Position numbers and translations under genes: made by a program. Below, piece by piece: positions 38,141-46,715 of a stretch of DNA of 64,000 nucleotides. Position 1 is the first letter of the stretch. Each line of letters begins with the position of its first letter. The DNA is taken from contig NZ_JAPNLH010000006.1 of the NCBI RefSeq assembly GCF_026627425.1, forward strand, positions 1-64,000, in the 5' to 3' direction. The notes under the pieces are model-generated. The model worked only from the letters and a program-made list of their open reading frames with translations. It searched no databases and was not told the DNA's origin. This DNA comes from Arthrobacter endolithicus. Its GTDB lineage: Bacteria; Actinomycetota; Actinomycetes; Actinomycetales; Micrococcaceae.

Positions 38141-39457
38141 ATGAGCAATGCATGGTCATTTGAAACCCGCCAGATCCACGTAGGCCAGGAACCCGATGCC
38201 ACCACCGGCGCCCGCGCACTGCCGATCTACCAGACCACGTCCTTCGTCTTTCCCAGCACGGAAAGTGCGGCCAATCGGTTCGCGCTGACCGAACTCTCCC
38301 CGATCTACACCCGCATCGGCAACCCTACGCAGGATGCCGTGGAGCAGCGCATCGCCAGTCTGGAGGGCGGAATTGCTGCGCTCCTGCTCTCCTCCGGCCA
38401 GGCCGCGTCCACCTTCGCGGTGCTGAACATTGCCCAGGCGGGGGACCATATCGTCTCCAGTCCCAACCTTTACGGCGGCACGTTCAATCTCTTTGCGCAC
38501 ACGCTGAAAAAGTTCGGCATCCAGGTCACGTTCGTCGCGGATCCGGACAATACCCAGCAGTGGCGCGACGCCGTCCAGCCGAACACCAAGCTCTTCTTCG
38601 GCGAGGTCGTGTCCAATCCGCGCCAGGACGTGCTGGACATCGAAGGCATCAGTGCCGCCGCGCACGAGGCCGGTGTGCCGCTGATCGTCGACAACACCCT
38701 TTCCACGCCGTACCTGATCCGGCCGCTGGAGTGGGGCGCCGACGTCGTCATTCATTCGGCCACGAAGTACCTGGGTGGCCACGGTACCGCTATTGCCGGC
38801 GTGATTGTCGACGGCGGCACGTTCGACTACACGGCGGAACCGGAGCGTTTCCCGGGCTTCAATACCCCGGATCCCAGCTACAACGGACTGGTCTACGGGC
38901 GCGACCTGGGAGCGGACGGAGCGCTGGGGGCGAACCTCTCCTACATCCTCAAGGCCCGGGTGCAGTTGCTCCGCGACCTGGGATCCGCCGTCACGCCGTT
39001 CAACGCCTTCCTGATTGCCCAGGGCCTGGAAACGCTGAGCCTGCGGGTGGAGCGTCACGTGGAAAACGCCGTTAAGGTGGCCACCTGGCTGGAGGCCAAC
39101 GAAAACGTGGAATCCGTCGCCTATGCCGGTCTGCCGTCGAGCCCGTGGTTTGAACGCGGCCGCAAGTACGGGCCCAAGGGCACCGGCGCCGTCATCGCCT
39201 TCAACATCAAGGGCGGTCTGGAAGCCGGGAAGCGCTTTGTCGACGGGCTGGAACTGCATTCCCACGTGGCGAATCTAGGAGACGTCCGCTCGCTGGTGAT
39301 CCATCCGGCGTCAACAACGCATGCCCAGCTCACGCCGGAGCAGCAGCGCGCGGCGGGCGTGGAGCCCGGCCTGGTACGGCTGTCCGTCGGGCTGGAAAAC
39401 ATCACCGATATTCTCGCGGACCTTCAGGCCGGCTTCCGGGCGGCGAAAACGGCGTGA
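38141..39457 (+). CDS. metY: O-acetylhomoserine sulfhydrylase
   Basis: A 438-residue PLP enzyme of the Cys/Met-metabolism family that makes homocysteine (or methionine with methanethiol) from O-acetylhomoserine and sulfide. FETRQIHVGQEPDATTGARALP and YTRIGNPTQDAVEQRIASLEGG are the family openers; the PLP lysine is in VVIHSATKYLGGHGT near residue 208, and the C-terminal region reads NLGDVRSLVIHPASTTHAQL. ATG 38141 has GAGGAG about 8 bases upstream. Expression is likely controlled by the SAM-IV riboswitch. The stop overlaps the metX start. Confidence 0.97.
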   Translation: MSNAWSFETRQIHVGQEPDATTGARALPIYQTTSFVFPSTESAANRFALTELSPIYTRIGNPTQDAVEQRIASLEGGIAALLLSSGQAASTFAVLNIAQAGDHIVSSPNLYGGTFNLFAHTLKKFGIQVTFVADPDNTQQWRDAVQPNTKLFFGEVVSNPRQDVLDIEGISAAAHEAGVPLIVDNTLSTPYLIRPLEWGADVVIHSATKYLGGHGTAIAGVIVDGGTFDYTAEPERFPGFNTPDPSYNGLVYGRDLGADGALGANLSYILKARVQLLRDLGSAVTPFNAFLIAQGLETLSLRVERHVENAVKVATWLEANENVESVAYAGLPSSPWFERGRKYGPKGTGAVIAFNIKGGLEAGKRFVDGLELHSHVANLGDVRSLVIHPASTTHAQLTPEQQRAAGVEPGLVRLSVGLENITDILADLQAGFRAAKTA

Positions 39458-40737
39458 GCGCCCGCGCTGTGCCTGGGTTGCCGATCGGCGCCCCGGTCAC
39501 AACCCGTGCGCCGCGCACACCGGCCGACGGCGGGGTGGAGACCGACGGCGAGATCCAGTACGCGCGGATCGGTGAGCTCGATCTGGAGGCGGGCGGGCGC
39601 CTCCCCGATGTCACGCTCGCCTATGAAACCTGGGGGACGTTGAACGCCGATGCCTCCAACGCGGTCCTGATCGCGCACGCACTCACCGGCAGTACCCATG
39701 TTTCGCGCGGCGGTTCTGCCGACGACGGCTGGTGGGAAGGGCTGGTGGGTCCGGGCCGGGCAATCGATACGGACCGGTACTTCGTGGTCTGCGCGAACAT
39801 GCTTGGCGGCTGCTACGGCAGCACCGGCCCGTCCAGCATCGCCCCGGACGGGCGCCCCTGGGGGTCTCGATTCCCCTTTGTCACCCTTCGTGATTCCGTC
39901 CGGGCGGAGGCGCTGCTTGCGGATCAGTTGGGGATCGTGTCCTGGTACGCGGTCCTGGGCGGCTCGATGGGCGGAGCCCGGGCGCTGGAGTGGGCCGCAA
40001 CGCTGCCCGCCAGGGTCCGCCGTTGCGCCGTCGTCGCCGCCTGTGCCGCCAGCACAGCGGAGCAGATCGCCTTCGCGCAGGCCCAGGTGCTCGCAATCCG
40101 GTTGGACCCGGACTTTGCCGGCGGCGATTATTACGACGGCGCTGCGCCAGTTGCCGGGCTCGGCCTGGCACGCCGGATTGCCCACATCACTTACCGGTCC
40201 GAGCCGGAAATGTCAGCACGTTTCGGGCGAAGGGCGCAACCGGGGGAGAGACCGGTGAGCCAGGGACGAATCCGCAACATCGCCGGTTCGTCCGCGGGGG
40301 AGCGGTACCAGGTGGAAAGCTACCTGGACCATCAGGCGCAAAAACTCGCCGGGCGCTTCGATGCCAACAGCTATCTGGTGATCACCGAAGCCTTGATGAG
40401 CCACGACGTCGGCCGCGGCCGGGGTCCGCTGCCGGAGGCGTTGACGGCCGCTGCTGACGTGGAATTTTTGGTGGCAGCGGTAGCGAGCGACAGGTTGTAT
40501 TTCCCGGCCCAGTCTCAGGAGCTGGCCGCGGCGCTGCCCGGAGACGTCGCCGTGCACACCATCGAGTCCGGGATCGGGCACGACGGTTTCCTCACCGAGA
40601 CCGACGCCGTCGGGGCACTGCTGCGCGGAACCTTCTTCGCTGAGCGCATCAGCTACCCGGCTCCTGGCGGCATCCCGGGGCCAAAGATCGGACCCGCCGT
40701 CGGCCGCTTCGCACTGACGCCGTCGCCGGAGGACTGA
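39454..40737 (+). CDS. metX: Homoserine O-acetyltransferase
   Basis: A 427-residue alpha/beta-hydrolase-fold enzyme that acetylates homoserine with acetyl-CoA. The nucleophile Ser is in VLGGSMGGARALEWA near 170, the Asp in VASDRLYFPAQSQELA near 350, and the His in ESGIGHDGFLTE near 380. LAYETWGTLNADASNAVLIAHALTG is the standard N-terminal strand and oxyanion region. GTG 39454 overlaps the metY stop. The C-terminal 30 residues (after LLRGTFFAERIS) overlap the 3' end of an opposing gene by 85 bases. Whether acetyl or succinyl-CoA is used is inferred from the MetX family. Confidence 0.96.
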   Translation: MSARAVPGLPIGAPVTTRAPRTPADGGVETDGEIQYARIGELDLEAGGRLPDVTLAYETWGTLNADASNAVLIAHALTGSTHVSRGGSADDGWWEGLVGPGRAIDTDRYFVVCANMLGGCYGSTGPSSIAPDGRPWGSRFPFVTLRDSVRAEALLADQLGIVSWYAVLGGSMGGARALEWAATLPARVRRCAVVAACAASTAEQIAFAQAQVLAIRLDPDFAGGDYYDGAAPVAGLGLARRIAHITYRSEPEMSARFGRRAQPGERPVSQGRIRNIAGSSAGERYQVESYLDHQAQKLAGRFDANSYLVITEALMSHDVGRGRGPLPEALTAAADVEFLVAAVASDRLYFPAQSQELAAALPGDVAVHTIESGIGHDGFLTETDAVGALLRGTFFAERISYPAPGGIPGPKIGPAVGRFALTPSPED

Positions 40738-41492
40738 TGGCGTACCCGTCGGAGCACCCAGGGGACAAAGAATTCGCGTGCCCAGACCAGGTCCTCCGAC
40801 CGGGCGGTGCGCCAGTTCCGCACCGCGAGCGGCTTGGGGAACTGGGCCTGAAGGGTATGCGGTACGTTCAGCGACTCCAGCGCCATCAACGCGATGGTGT
40901 GGTGCCCCAACGGCGAGAAATGCAGCCTGTCCTCGGCCCACATCTGCGGATCCTTCAGCTGCCGCAGCGACCACATATCCGCAATAATGGCGTCGTGGCG
41001 TGCCGCGATGGTGCGCAGGTTTTCGTTGTAGATGGCGACTCTCCCGCGGACCAGGCCCAGCACCGGGGTGTCCCGGATATCGGGGCCATTGAACAGCAGG
41101 ACGGTCGCTCCCGCCGCCGTCATTCGTTCCACCGCACCGTCCAGGGACTCGGCCAGCGCGTCCGGGTCCGAGCCCGGCCGGATCAGGTCATTGCCGCCGG
41201 CGGAGATCGACATCAGTCCCGGCTTGAGGCCCAGGGCCGGTTCCAGCTGCTCATTGAGGATCTGCTGCAGCAATCGACCCCGGATGGCAAGATTCGCATA
41301 GGCGAAATCCTCGTGCCCGCGGCTGAGCTCTTCAGCCAACCTGTCTGCCCAGCCGCGGTGGCCTCCAGGGCTGGCGGGCTCAGGATCTCCGATGCCTTCG
41401 GTGAAGGAGTCACCGATGGCAACGTAGCGGAGCCAGGGGTGCAGCCTCCCGGGCAGCTGTTCGGAGACGATGGGGGTGGCCTGCTCAGTCAT
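40653..41492 (-). CDS. SGNH/GDSL hydrolase
   Basis: A 279-residue esterase or lipase of the SGNH fold. The four block motifs are visible: AIGDSFTEGIGD (Ser nucleophile, near 30), ANLAIRGRLL (Gly block), SISAGGNDLIRPG (Asn) and DRLHFSPLGHHTIA (Asp/His near 198). No signal peptide is evident, so it is probably cytoplasmic. ATG 41492 (MTEQATP) is chosen over an upstream ATG because the earlier residues look unlike protein. It converges on metX and overlaps its 3' end by 85 bases, which would make antisense transcripts. The substrate is unknown. Confidence 0.88.
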   Translation of the reverse strand: MTEQATPIVSEQLPGRLHPWLRYVAIGDSFTEGIGDPEPASPGGHRGWADRLAEELSRGHEDFAYANLAIRGRLLQQILNEQLEPALGLKPGLMSISAGGNDLIRPGSDPDALAESLDGAVERMTAAGATVLLFNGPDIRDTPVLGLVRGRVAIYNENLRTIAARHDAIIADMWSLRQLKDPQMWAEDRLHFSPLGHHTIALMALESLNVPHTLQAQFPKPLAVRNWRTARSEDLVWAREFFVPWVLRRVRHQSSGDGVSAKRPTAGPIFGPGMPPGAG

Positions 41493-41700
41493 GGGCGCCG
41501 CTTTCGATCGGGAGTTACCTCCCATCCTGCCCCTTTCGACCGGCGTCACGCGAGTCACTGGGAGTGGGCGGGCCGGGTGGATGGGCTAAGTGGACGGCGG
41601 GTGAGGGAAGGTACGACGGCGGCAGGCAAGCGCTGGGCGGCCGGCTCTGGTTTCCCATCGTGGCGGGGTTCTGGTTGACTTCTGCGAATGGAGAATCAGC

Positions 41701-42465
41701 ATGAATAGGGACGCCGTACTCGCAGCCTTCACTGAGCAAATACGCCGACGTGCCGGGCACTCGTCCGAAAGCGACGGGTCTGTCGTCAGGCACATTGGCG
41801 CTGACTGGGCAGGCGTAACCTTCAGCGACCTGGCGCAAACCACCGCCGACGCCGCCATCGCGGCGCAGATTGAGCGCTTTGCAGGAGTGGGCCGCCCCTG
41901 GGAGTGGAAACACTATTCCTATGACCTGCCGGCGGATCTGCCGCAGCGGCTTCTGGCCGCCGGACTGACCGCCGAGCCCGCGGAGACCTTGCTGGTCGCC
42001 GAAATGTCTGATTTGGAGCTTAATCCCCGGCTGCCGGCAGGGGTGGAACTACACCCCGTGGTGGACGCCCAAGGCGCCGCGGCCGTCGTCGCGGTCCATG
42101 ACCAGGTCTTCGGCGGGGACCATCGTGCAATCGGGCGGCTTCTGCTGTCCGGACTCGCAGAGGCTACCGAAACTGTGGCCGGCGTGGTTGCCATGGCCGG
42201 TGGAATCCCGGTCGCTGCCGGACGAGTGGAGTTTCAGGCCGGTACCGACTTTGCAGGCATCTGGGGCGGCGGCACCCTGCCCGGGTGGCGCGGTAAGGGC
42301 GTGTTTCGGGCGTTGGTGGGCTACCGCGCCGCACTGGCTGCGGACCGCGGATTCCGCTACGTCCAGGTGGACGCGTCGGCGCAGAGCCGGCCGATTCTCG
42401 AGCGGCTGGGCTTCGTGGAACTGGCGACAACAACGCCGTTCATGCACCCGGGAGGCCCCCGCTGA
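41701..42465 (+). CDS. GNAT-family N-acetyltransferase
   Basis: A 254-residue protein with two parts. The N-terminal half (to about 120) is a lesser-known domain with RPWEWKHYSYDLPADLPQRLLAAGL, also present in related acetyltransferases. The C-terminal half is a GNAT domain, with AGIWGGGTLPGWRGKGVFRALVGYRAALA as the acetyl-CoA loop and RPILERLGFVELA at the end. The full-length architecture matches a group of actinobacterial GNAT proteins of unknown role. The start at ATG 41701 has GGAGAATC just before it. The next gene begins at once, with a tandem duplication at the junction. Confidence 0.86.
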   Translation: MNRDAVLAAFTEQIRRRAGHSSESDGSVVRHIGADWAGVTFSDLAQTTADAAIAAQIERFAGVGRPWEWKHYSYDLPADLPQRLLAAGLTAEPAETLLVAEMSDLELNPRLPAGVELHPVVDAQGAAAVVAVHDQVFGGDHRAIGRLLLSGLAEATETVAGVVAMAGGIPVAAGRVEFQAGTDFAGIWGGGTLPGWRGKGVFRALVGYRAALAADRGFRYVQVDASAQSRPILERLGFVELATTTPFMHPGGPR

Positions 42466-42502
42466 TGACTTGCCGGGATGACTTGCCGGGATGGCTGCCC
42501 GG
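42465..42502. repeat. 13-base tandem duplication at the ASCH gene start
   Basis: ATGACTTGCCGGG occurs twice in exact tandem (42465-42477, 42478-42490), followed by a decayed third copy ATGGCTGCCCGG. GGAGG at 42451-42455 is well spaced for the first ATG, but that frame ends after 13 codons at 42504-42506; the second ATG is in the ASCH frame. Confidence 0.9.
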
Positions 42503-42975
42503 ATGATGGAGCGGCCAGGCGGGCAGTCATGACCCTCCACTATTCGCCCGCGGAGGTCGCGGCCCTGCCTCCCGCGGAGTTCGGGTTTCCAGGACCACTC
42601 CGGGACCAACTTGTCGCCGCCATCCTGGACGGCAGCAAGACCAGCACCACCGGCCTGGTCATCGACTATGCGGTCTGCGGCGAGGCACTTCCCCGTGTCG
42701 GGGAGCGGTCAGCTGTCATCGATTCTCACTCGCGACCGGCAGCGGTGCTGGAGGTGACCGCCGTCGACGTCTGCGCCTTGGGCCACGTGGATCTGCAGCA
42801 TGCTGTGGACGAGGGGGAGGGCTACACATCGCTTGCCCAGTGGCGGGCGGACCACGAGGCGTACTGGCACAGCACCCAGATGCGGGCCGCTCTTGAGTGT
42901 CCGGATTTTACTGTTGACGATCAGACCCAGGTGGTGCTCGAGCGGTTCCGGCTGATAGGTATCGTGGAGAGATGA
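42478..42975 (+). CDS. ASCH domain protein
   Basis: A 148-165-residue protein with an ASCH domain (PUA-like, RNA-binding fold): LRDQLVAAILDGSKTSTTGLVID, GERSAVIDSHSRPAAVLEVTAVDVC and YTSLAQWRADHEAYW near the C-terminus. ASCH proteins are linked to translation or RNA metabolism, and some hydrolyse modified nucleosides. ATG 42529 (MTLHYSPAEVAALP) has AGGCGGG before it and is probably the true start; ATG 42478 adds 17 residues, read from a tandem duplication. The stop overlaps the next ATG as ATGA. Confidence 0.85.
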   Translation: MTCRDGCPDDGAARRAVMTLHYSPAEVAALPPAEFGFPGPLRDQLVAAILDGSKTSTTGLVIDYAVCGEALPRVGERSAVIDSHSRPAAVLEVTAVDVCALGHVDLQHAVDEGEGYTSLAQWRADHEAYWHSTQMRAALECPDFTVDDQTQVVLERFRLIGIVER

Positions 42976-43637
42976 CAGACGCGACGAATGACCCCGGCTC
43001 TGCCCCCATCGTGACGTGGTCCAAAGCCGAACCGGACCGGCAGGGAACGCCGCTGCTGCTGATGCTGCACGGCTATGGCGCCGACGAGGCGGACCTCTTC
43101 AGCTTGGCACCGACACTGCCGGAGGAGTTTACCGTCGCGTCGCTGCGCGGACCGGAGCGTGCCGGGCCAGGCTATTGCTGGTTCCCGTTGCGTGCTGATG
43201 TGTCTTATGCGGTGGAGAACGTGACGTCGGCGACGGAGGCTGTGACGGCTTGGCTGGACACCGTCCGAGGCCAGCACAGCAGTGTCACGCTGCTCGGATT
43301 CTCGCAGGGCATGTGCATGGCCACCTCCCTCGCCCGACACCGGCCGCACGACTTTGCCGCCGTCGTCGGCCTGTCCGGCTTTGTTGTTGACGCCGGAACC
43401 CAGGGGGAGGGATTCTTCCACGACGCCGAACTCGCCGCCGCCCGACTTCCGGTTTTCTGGGGCCGTGACCAGGCGGATCCGGTGATTCCGGCCGAGGCCG
43501 TGGACTACACCGCAACGTGGCTTCGCACGCATTCGAAGCTGACGAAGATCCTCTACACCGGAATCTGGCACGGCATCAACGCCCAGGAAATGGCGCACGT
43601 CAAGGAGTTCCTGTCCCTGACTGTGCTCCAGAGGTAA
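42972..43637 (+). CDS. Alpha/beta hydrolase, phospholipase/carboxylesterase type
   Basis: A 221-residue serine hydrolase of the carboxylesterase 2 family. LLLMLHGYGADEADLFSLAP provides the HG oxyanion hole; the nucleophile Ser lies in LLGFSQGMCMA near 113; the Asp is in WGRDQADPVIP near 168, and the His in TGIWHGINAQEMAHV near 203. No signal peptide is seen. It overlaps the ASCH stop by 4 bases, so the two are co-translated. Family members hydrolyse short-chain esters or lysophospholipids; the true substrate is not known. Confidence 0.9.
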   Translation: MTDATNDPGSAPIVTWSKAEPDRQGTPLLLMLHGYGADEADLFSLAPTLPEEFTVASLRGPERAGPGYCWFPLRADVSYAVENVTSATEAVTAWLDTVRGQHSSVTLLGFSQGMCMATSLARHRPHDFAAVVGLSGFVVDAGTQGEGFFHDAELAAARLPVFWGRDQADPVIPAEAVDYTATWLRTHSKLTKILYTGIWHGINAQEMAHVKEFLSLTVLQR

Positions 43638-43675
43638 GGCCTGCTCAACGGATGATCTGCGCAGTCACCGGCCGG

Positions 43676-43903
43676 TCAGGGTGCCGCTATCCGAACGGTT
43701 TCGCCGTTGACTGTCACGGTGTCTCCGGCGTGAAGTTGGCGTCCCCTGCGTTCTTCGATTTCGCCATTGACCTGCACCAGCCCGTTCTTGATCAGTTCCG
43801 CCGCCTCCACTCCGTCCTCCACAAGGGACGCCAGTTTCAGTAGCTGCCCCAGTCGGATCATGTCGTCGCGGATGGAAATTTCATTCGTATTATGGTTGCT
43901 CAT
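43676..43903 (-). CDS. S4-domain RNA-binding protein (YbcJ/YaaA type)
   Basis: A 75-residue protein that is essentially a single S4 RNA-binding domain: IRLGQLLKLASLVEDGVEAAELIKNGLVQVNGEIEERRGRQLHAGDTVTVNG, with the alpha-L motif and conserved Gly/Asn. Such proteins bind structured RNA, for example ribosome-associated. ATG 43903 (MSNHN) is used; ATG 43912 three codons earlier follows GGGG and is as likely. It converges on the esterase gene. Confidence 0.88.
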   Translation of the reverse strand: MSNHNTNEISIRDDMIRLGQLLKLASLVEDGVEAAELIKNGLVQVNGEIEERRGRQLHAGDTVTVNGETVRIAAP

Positions 43904-44196
43904 ATAAACCATGATCCCCGACCGCGGCTGGCGTTGCGCACCCGGGCGCGCGTCGCCGTCGTGCACGCAGCTCCGCCGTCGTGCACACCACCATGCCCGA
44001 TTGCTGACGCGCGGATCATTGTGCCGGCCATCGGTAAGCTAGGCTTTAAACTTCTCCGGCGCATCGTCCGCCGCATCCCGGTACCGAAGGAAATCACCGT
44101 TGGTACCGGCCGCACTTCAACCGCAGGGCACATCCTCGGTTCAGGCGGACCGCACCCAGCGGCCCCGCATCGCTCCTAGAAAGGGACACCGCCGCC

Positions 44197-45582
44197 ATGG
44201 CTAATAAATCCTCACTTGACCCGATCATTTCCCTGGCCAAGCGCCGCGGATTTGTGTTTCAGGCCGGTGAGATTTACGGTGGTTCCCGCTCCGCCTGGGA
44301 CTACGGCCCCTTGGGCGTGGAGCTGAAAGAGAACATCAAGCGCCAGTGGTGGCAAACCTTTGTCCGGGGACGCGCGGACATGGTCGGCTTGGATTCCTCC
44401 ATCATTCTTCCGACGCAGGTCTGGGAAGCGTCTGGGCACGTGGCCACCTTTACGGATCCGTTAGTGGAGTCCCTGCACACGCATAAGCGCTACCGGGCGG
44501 ATCACCTAATCGAGGCGTACACCGCCAAGCATGGCCACCCGCCGGAGAACGGGCTCGCGGACGTGAAGGATCCGGACACCGGCCAGGACGGCAAATGGAC
44601 CGAGCCGCAGATGTTCTCCGGGCTGATGAAGACCTTTCTGGGCCCGGTGGATAACGAGGCGGGCATGCATTACATGCGCCCGGAAACCGCGCAGGGCATT
44701 TTCGTGAACTTTAACAACGTGCTCACCACCTCCCGCAAGAAGCCGCCGTTCGGCATCGGCCAGATCGGCAAGGCCTTCCGCAACGAGATCACCCCCGGCA
44801 ACTTCATCTTCCGCACCCGGGAATTCGAGCAGATGGAAATCGAGTTCTTCACCCCGCCGGCGGACGCGGACGAATGGTTCAAGCACTGGGTGGACGCGTG
44901 CTGGGAGTGGTTCGTGGATCTGGGCATCAAGCCGGAAAACCTCCGCAAATTTGATGTCCCGGAAGAAGACCGCGCGCACTACTCCGCCGGCACCATCGAC
45001 GTGGAGTACCGCTTCGGCTTCCAAGGCTCCGAATGGGGCGAGCTGATGGGCATTGCCAACCGCACCGACTTTGATCTAAACAACCACTCCGCTGCCTCAG
45101 GCACCGAGCTAAGTTACTTCAACCAGGCCAGCGGTGAGCGTTTTACTCCGTACGTGATCGAACCTTCCTTCGGGCTGACCCGTTCGATGATGGCCTTTTT
45201 GGTGGACGCCTACACCGAAGATGAGGCCCCGAACGCCAAGGGCGGCGTGGACAAGCGCACCGTGCTGCGCCTGGATCCGCGGATCGCGCCGGTCAAGGCA
45301 GCCGTCCTGCCGTTGAGCCGCAATGAGGATCTGTCACCGAAGGCCCGCGACCTGGCCACCGCTCTGCGCAAGCACTGGAACATTGACTTCGACGATGCCG
45401 GAGCCATCGGCCGCCGCTACCGCCGACAGGATGAGATCGGCACACCGTTCTGCATCACGGTGGACTTCGACACCCTCGAGGACCAGGCAGTCACCATCCG
45501 CGAGCGGGACACCATGAGCCAGGAGCGCGTCTCTTTGGACAAGGTGGAGGCCTACCTGGCCGCCCGTCTGCTCGGCGCCTAG
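44197..45582 (+). CDS. glyQS: Glycyl-tRNA synthetase
   Basis: A 461-residue class II synthetase of the alpha2 type, which charges tRNA(Gly). Motif 1 sits in [24 protein letters not shown], motif 2 in [29 protein letters not shown], and motif 3 in [17 protein letters not shown]; the anticodon-binding domain starts near 360 ([16 protein letters not shown]). The single-gene form is usual for Actinobacteria. ATG 44197 is preceded by AAAGGGA about 10 bases upstream. The 290-base gap upstream holds a promoter at most; I find no T-box or other riboswitch. Confidence 0.97.
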   Translation: MANKSSLDPIISLAKRRGFVFQAGEIYGGSRSAWDYGPLGVELKENIKRQWWQTFVRGRADMVGLDSSIILPTQVWEASGHVATFTDPLVESLHTHKRYRADHLIEAYTAKHGHPPENGLADVKDPDTGQDGKWTEPQMFSGLMKTFLGPVDNEAGMHYMRPETAQGIFVNFNNVLTTSRKKPPFGIGQIGKAFRNEITPGNFIFRTREFEQMEIEFFTPPADADEWFKHWVDACWEWFVDLGIKPENLRKFDVPEEDRAHYSAGTIDVEYRFGFQGSEWGELMGIANRTDFDLNNHSAASGTELSYFNQASGERFTPYVIEPSFGLTRSMMAFLVDAYTEDEAPNAKGGVDKRTVLRLDPRIAPVKAAVLPLSRNEDLSPKARDLATALRKHWNIDFDDAGAIGRRYRRQDEIGTPFCITVDFDTLEDQAVTIRERDTMSQERVSLDKVEAYLAARLLGA

Positions 45583-45589
45583 GACCCCG

Positions 45590-46591
45590 ATGAGCGAATT
45601 GACCTACCGCGCCTGGCGCGAGGGGGATGACCTGGCGCTCAATGAGCTCTGGGGCGATCCGGAGACCTACCAAAGCGGTCAGTTCCGTGCCGCGTTCGCG
45701 CCGAATTCGGTTGGAAGGAACGGCGGCGGCACTGACGACGGCGGCAGCACCGTTACGGATGGCAGCTGGCGGCGCTGCATCGTGGCAGAGGATCAGGGTA
45801 TTCCCGTCGCGGCCGGGGTGGTCTACGAGACCCGGCTGCATCCGGAGCGCCTTTGGGCCTACCTGGAAGTCGCAAGAGACCATCGCCGTGCCGGCGTCGG
45901 GGCCACCTTGCTGACCATGCTGCGCCGCGAAGCGGAGCGCGCGCCGTCCGGCGTGCGTGCGCTGCGGACCAAGGTGGAACCGGGAACGCCCGGAGCTGCC
46001 TTTGCCCAGGCCGCCGGATTGCGGCAGCTCCAGCGCAGCCGAATTGTCCGCGTGCAGCCGGGGGCATTGCGCCTTCCGGTCTTCGGGGACGGCAGCGAGG
46101 CGGCGGCCACCGCCCGGGTCCAGGATCTGGCCACCGGATCGGTGGAGTTGACGGACGTAGTGGGCCGTTACTACGCGGATGTCCATCAGTGGGACGCCAC
46201 CGGTGTACTCCCGCCGGGGACGGTACAGCGGCTCTTCCTCGATGATCTGTCCGGTGCGCACGGGGCCGTCGTGTTGCGTCAGACGCCGGAAAGCGCGTTT
46301 GGTGCGACGGTGGCACCGAGCAAGAAAGGCAGTCTCCAGGCCTTCGCCGTGAGCTACAGCCAGGGTGCGACGGATGAGCCCACGGATGTTTTCCTCGGAC
46401 ATGAGCCGGCACTGCCCGCCGGAGAGGCAGTTGCAGCCGTCCGGGACCTGCTGGCCCTGATTGCCCACCAGTACCCGGTAGTGCTGGAACTGGACGATTC
46501 CATGGCGGCCCTGTCCGCCGTCGTCGAACCGATGCTTGCCAGCTCAGCGGCGCAGGTCCTGGGAGCCGAGACCCTCGTCGTCGGCGACTAA
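45590..46591 (+). CDS. Two-part GNAT-family N-acetyltransferase
   Basis: A 333-residue protein with an N-terminal GNAT domain (LTYRAWREGDDLALNELWGD as first strand; AYLEVARDHRRAGVGATLLTMLRREA as the acetyl-CoA loop, about 85-110) and a second GNAT-like half from about 170 (LTDVVGRYYADVHQW, VLRQTPESAFGATVA, HQYPVVLELDDSMAAL). Twin-GNAT architecture is known in actinobacteria, where one half often is degenerate. It begins 7 bases after glyQS, so it may be co-transcribed with it. The substrate is unknown. Confidence 0.85.
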   Translation: MSELTYRAWREGDDLALNELWGDPETYQSGQFRAAFAPNSVGRNGGGTDDGGSTVTDGSWRRCIVAEDQGIPVAAGVVYETRLHPERLWAYLEVARDHRRAGVGATLLTMLRREAERAPSGVRALRTKVEPGTPGAAFAQAAGLRQLQRSRIVRVQPGALRLPVFGDGSEAAATARVQDLATGSVELTDVVGRYYADVHQWDATGVLPPGTVQRLFLDDLSGAHGAVVLRQTPESAFGATVAPSKKGSLQAFAVSYSQGATDEPTDVFLGHEPALPAGEAVAAVRDLLALIAHQYPVVLELDDSMAALSAVVEPMLASSAAQVLGAETLVVGD

Positions 46592-46610
46592 ACTCCGCCC
46601 CATATCGCTG

Positions 46611-46663
46611 AGTGGGTACCTCTGCCCCTTCCGCAGCCTCCGGAAGGGGCAGAAGTACCCACT
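46611..46663. repeat. Palindromic intergenic repeat, copy 3
   Basis: Arms of 23 bases at 46611-46633 and 46641-46663 are inverted copies with one mismatch around a 7-base loop. The arm reads AGTGGGTACCTCTGCCCC and so resembles the arms at 7265 and 12702. The element lies after the acetyltransferase stop and before the dus promoter and is a strong hairpin able to act as a terminator. Confidence 0.75.
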
Positions 46664-46715
46664 CGACGAAGGGTGCCTGTGGGCACGATTTGCGAACCTT
46701 TGAGAGAATCGATGT

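Noticed and set aside
43967-44196. T-box or other riboswitch before glyQS
   Set aside because: No T-box sequence, specifier stem or antiterminator was seen.
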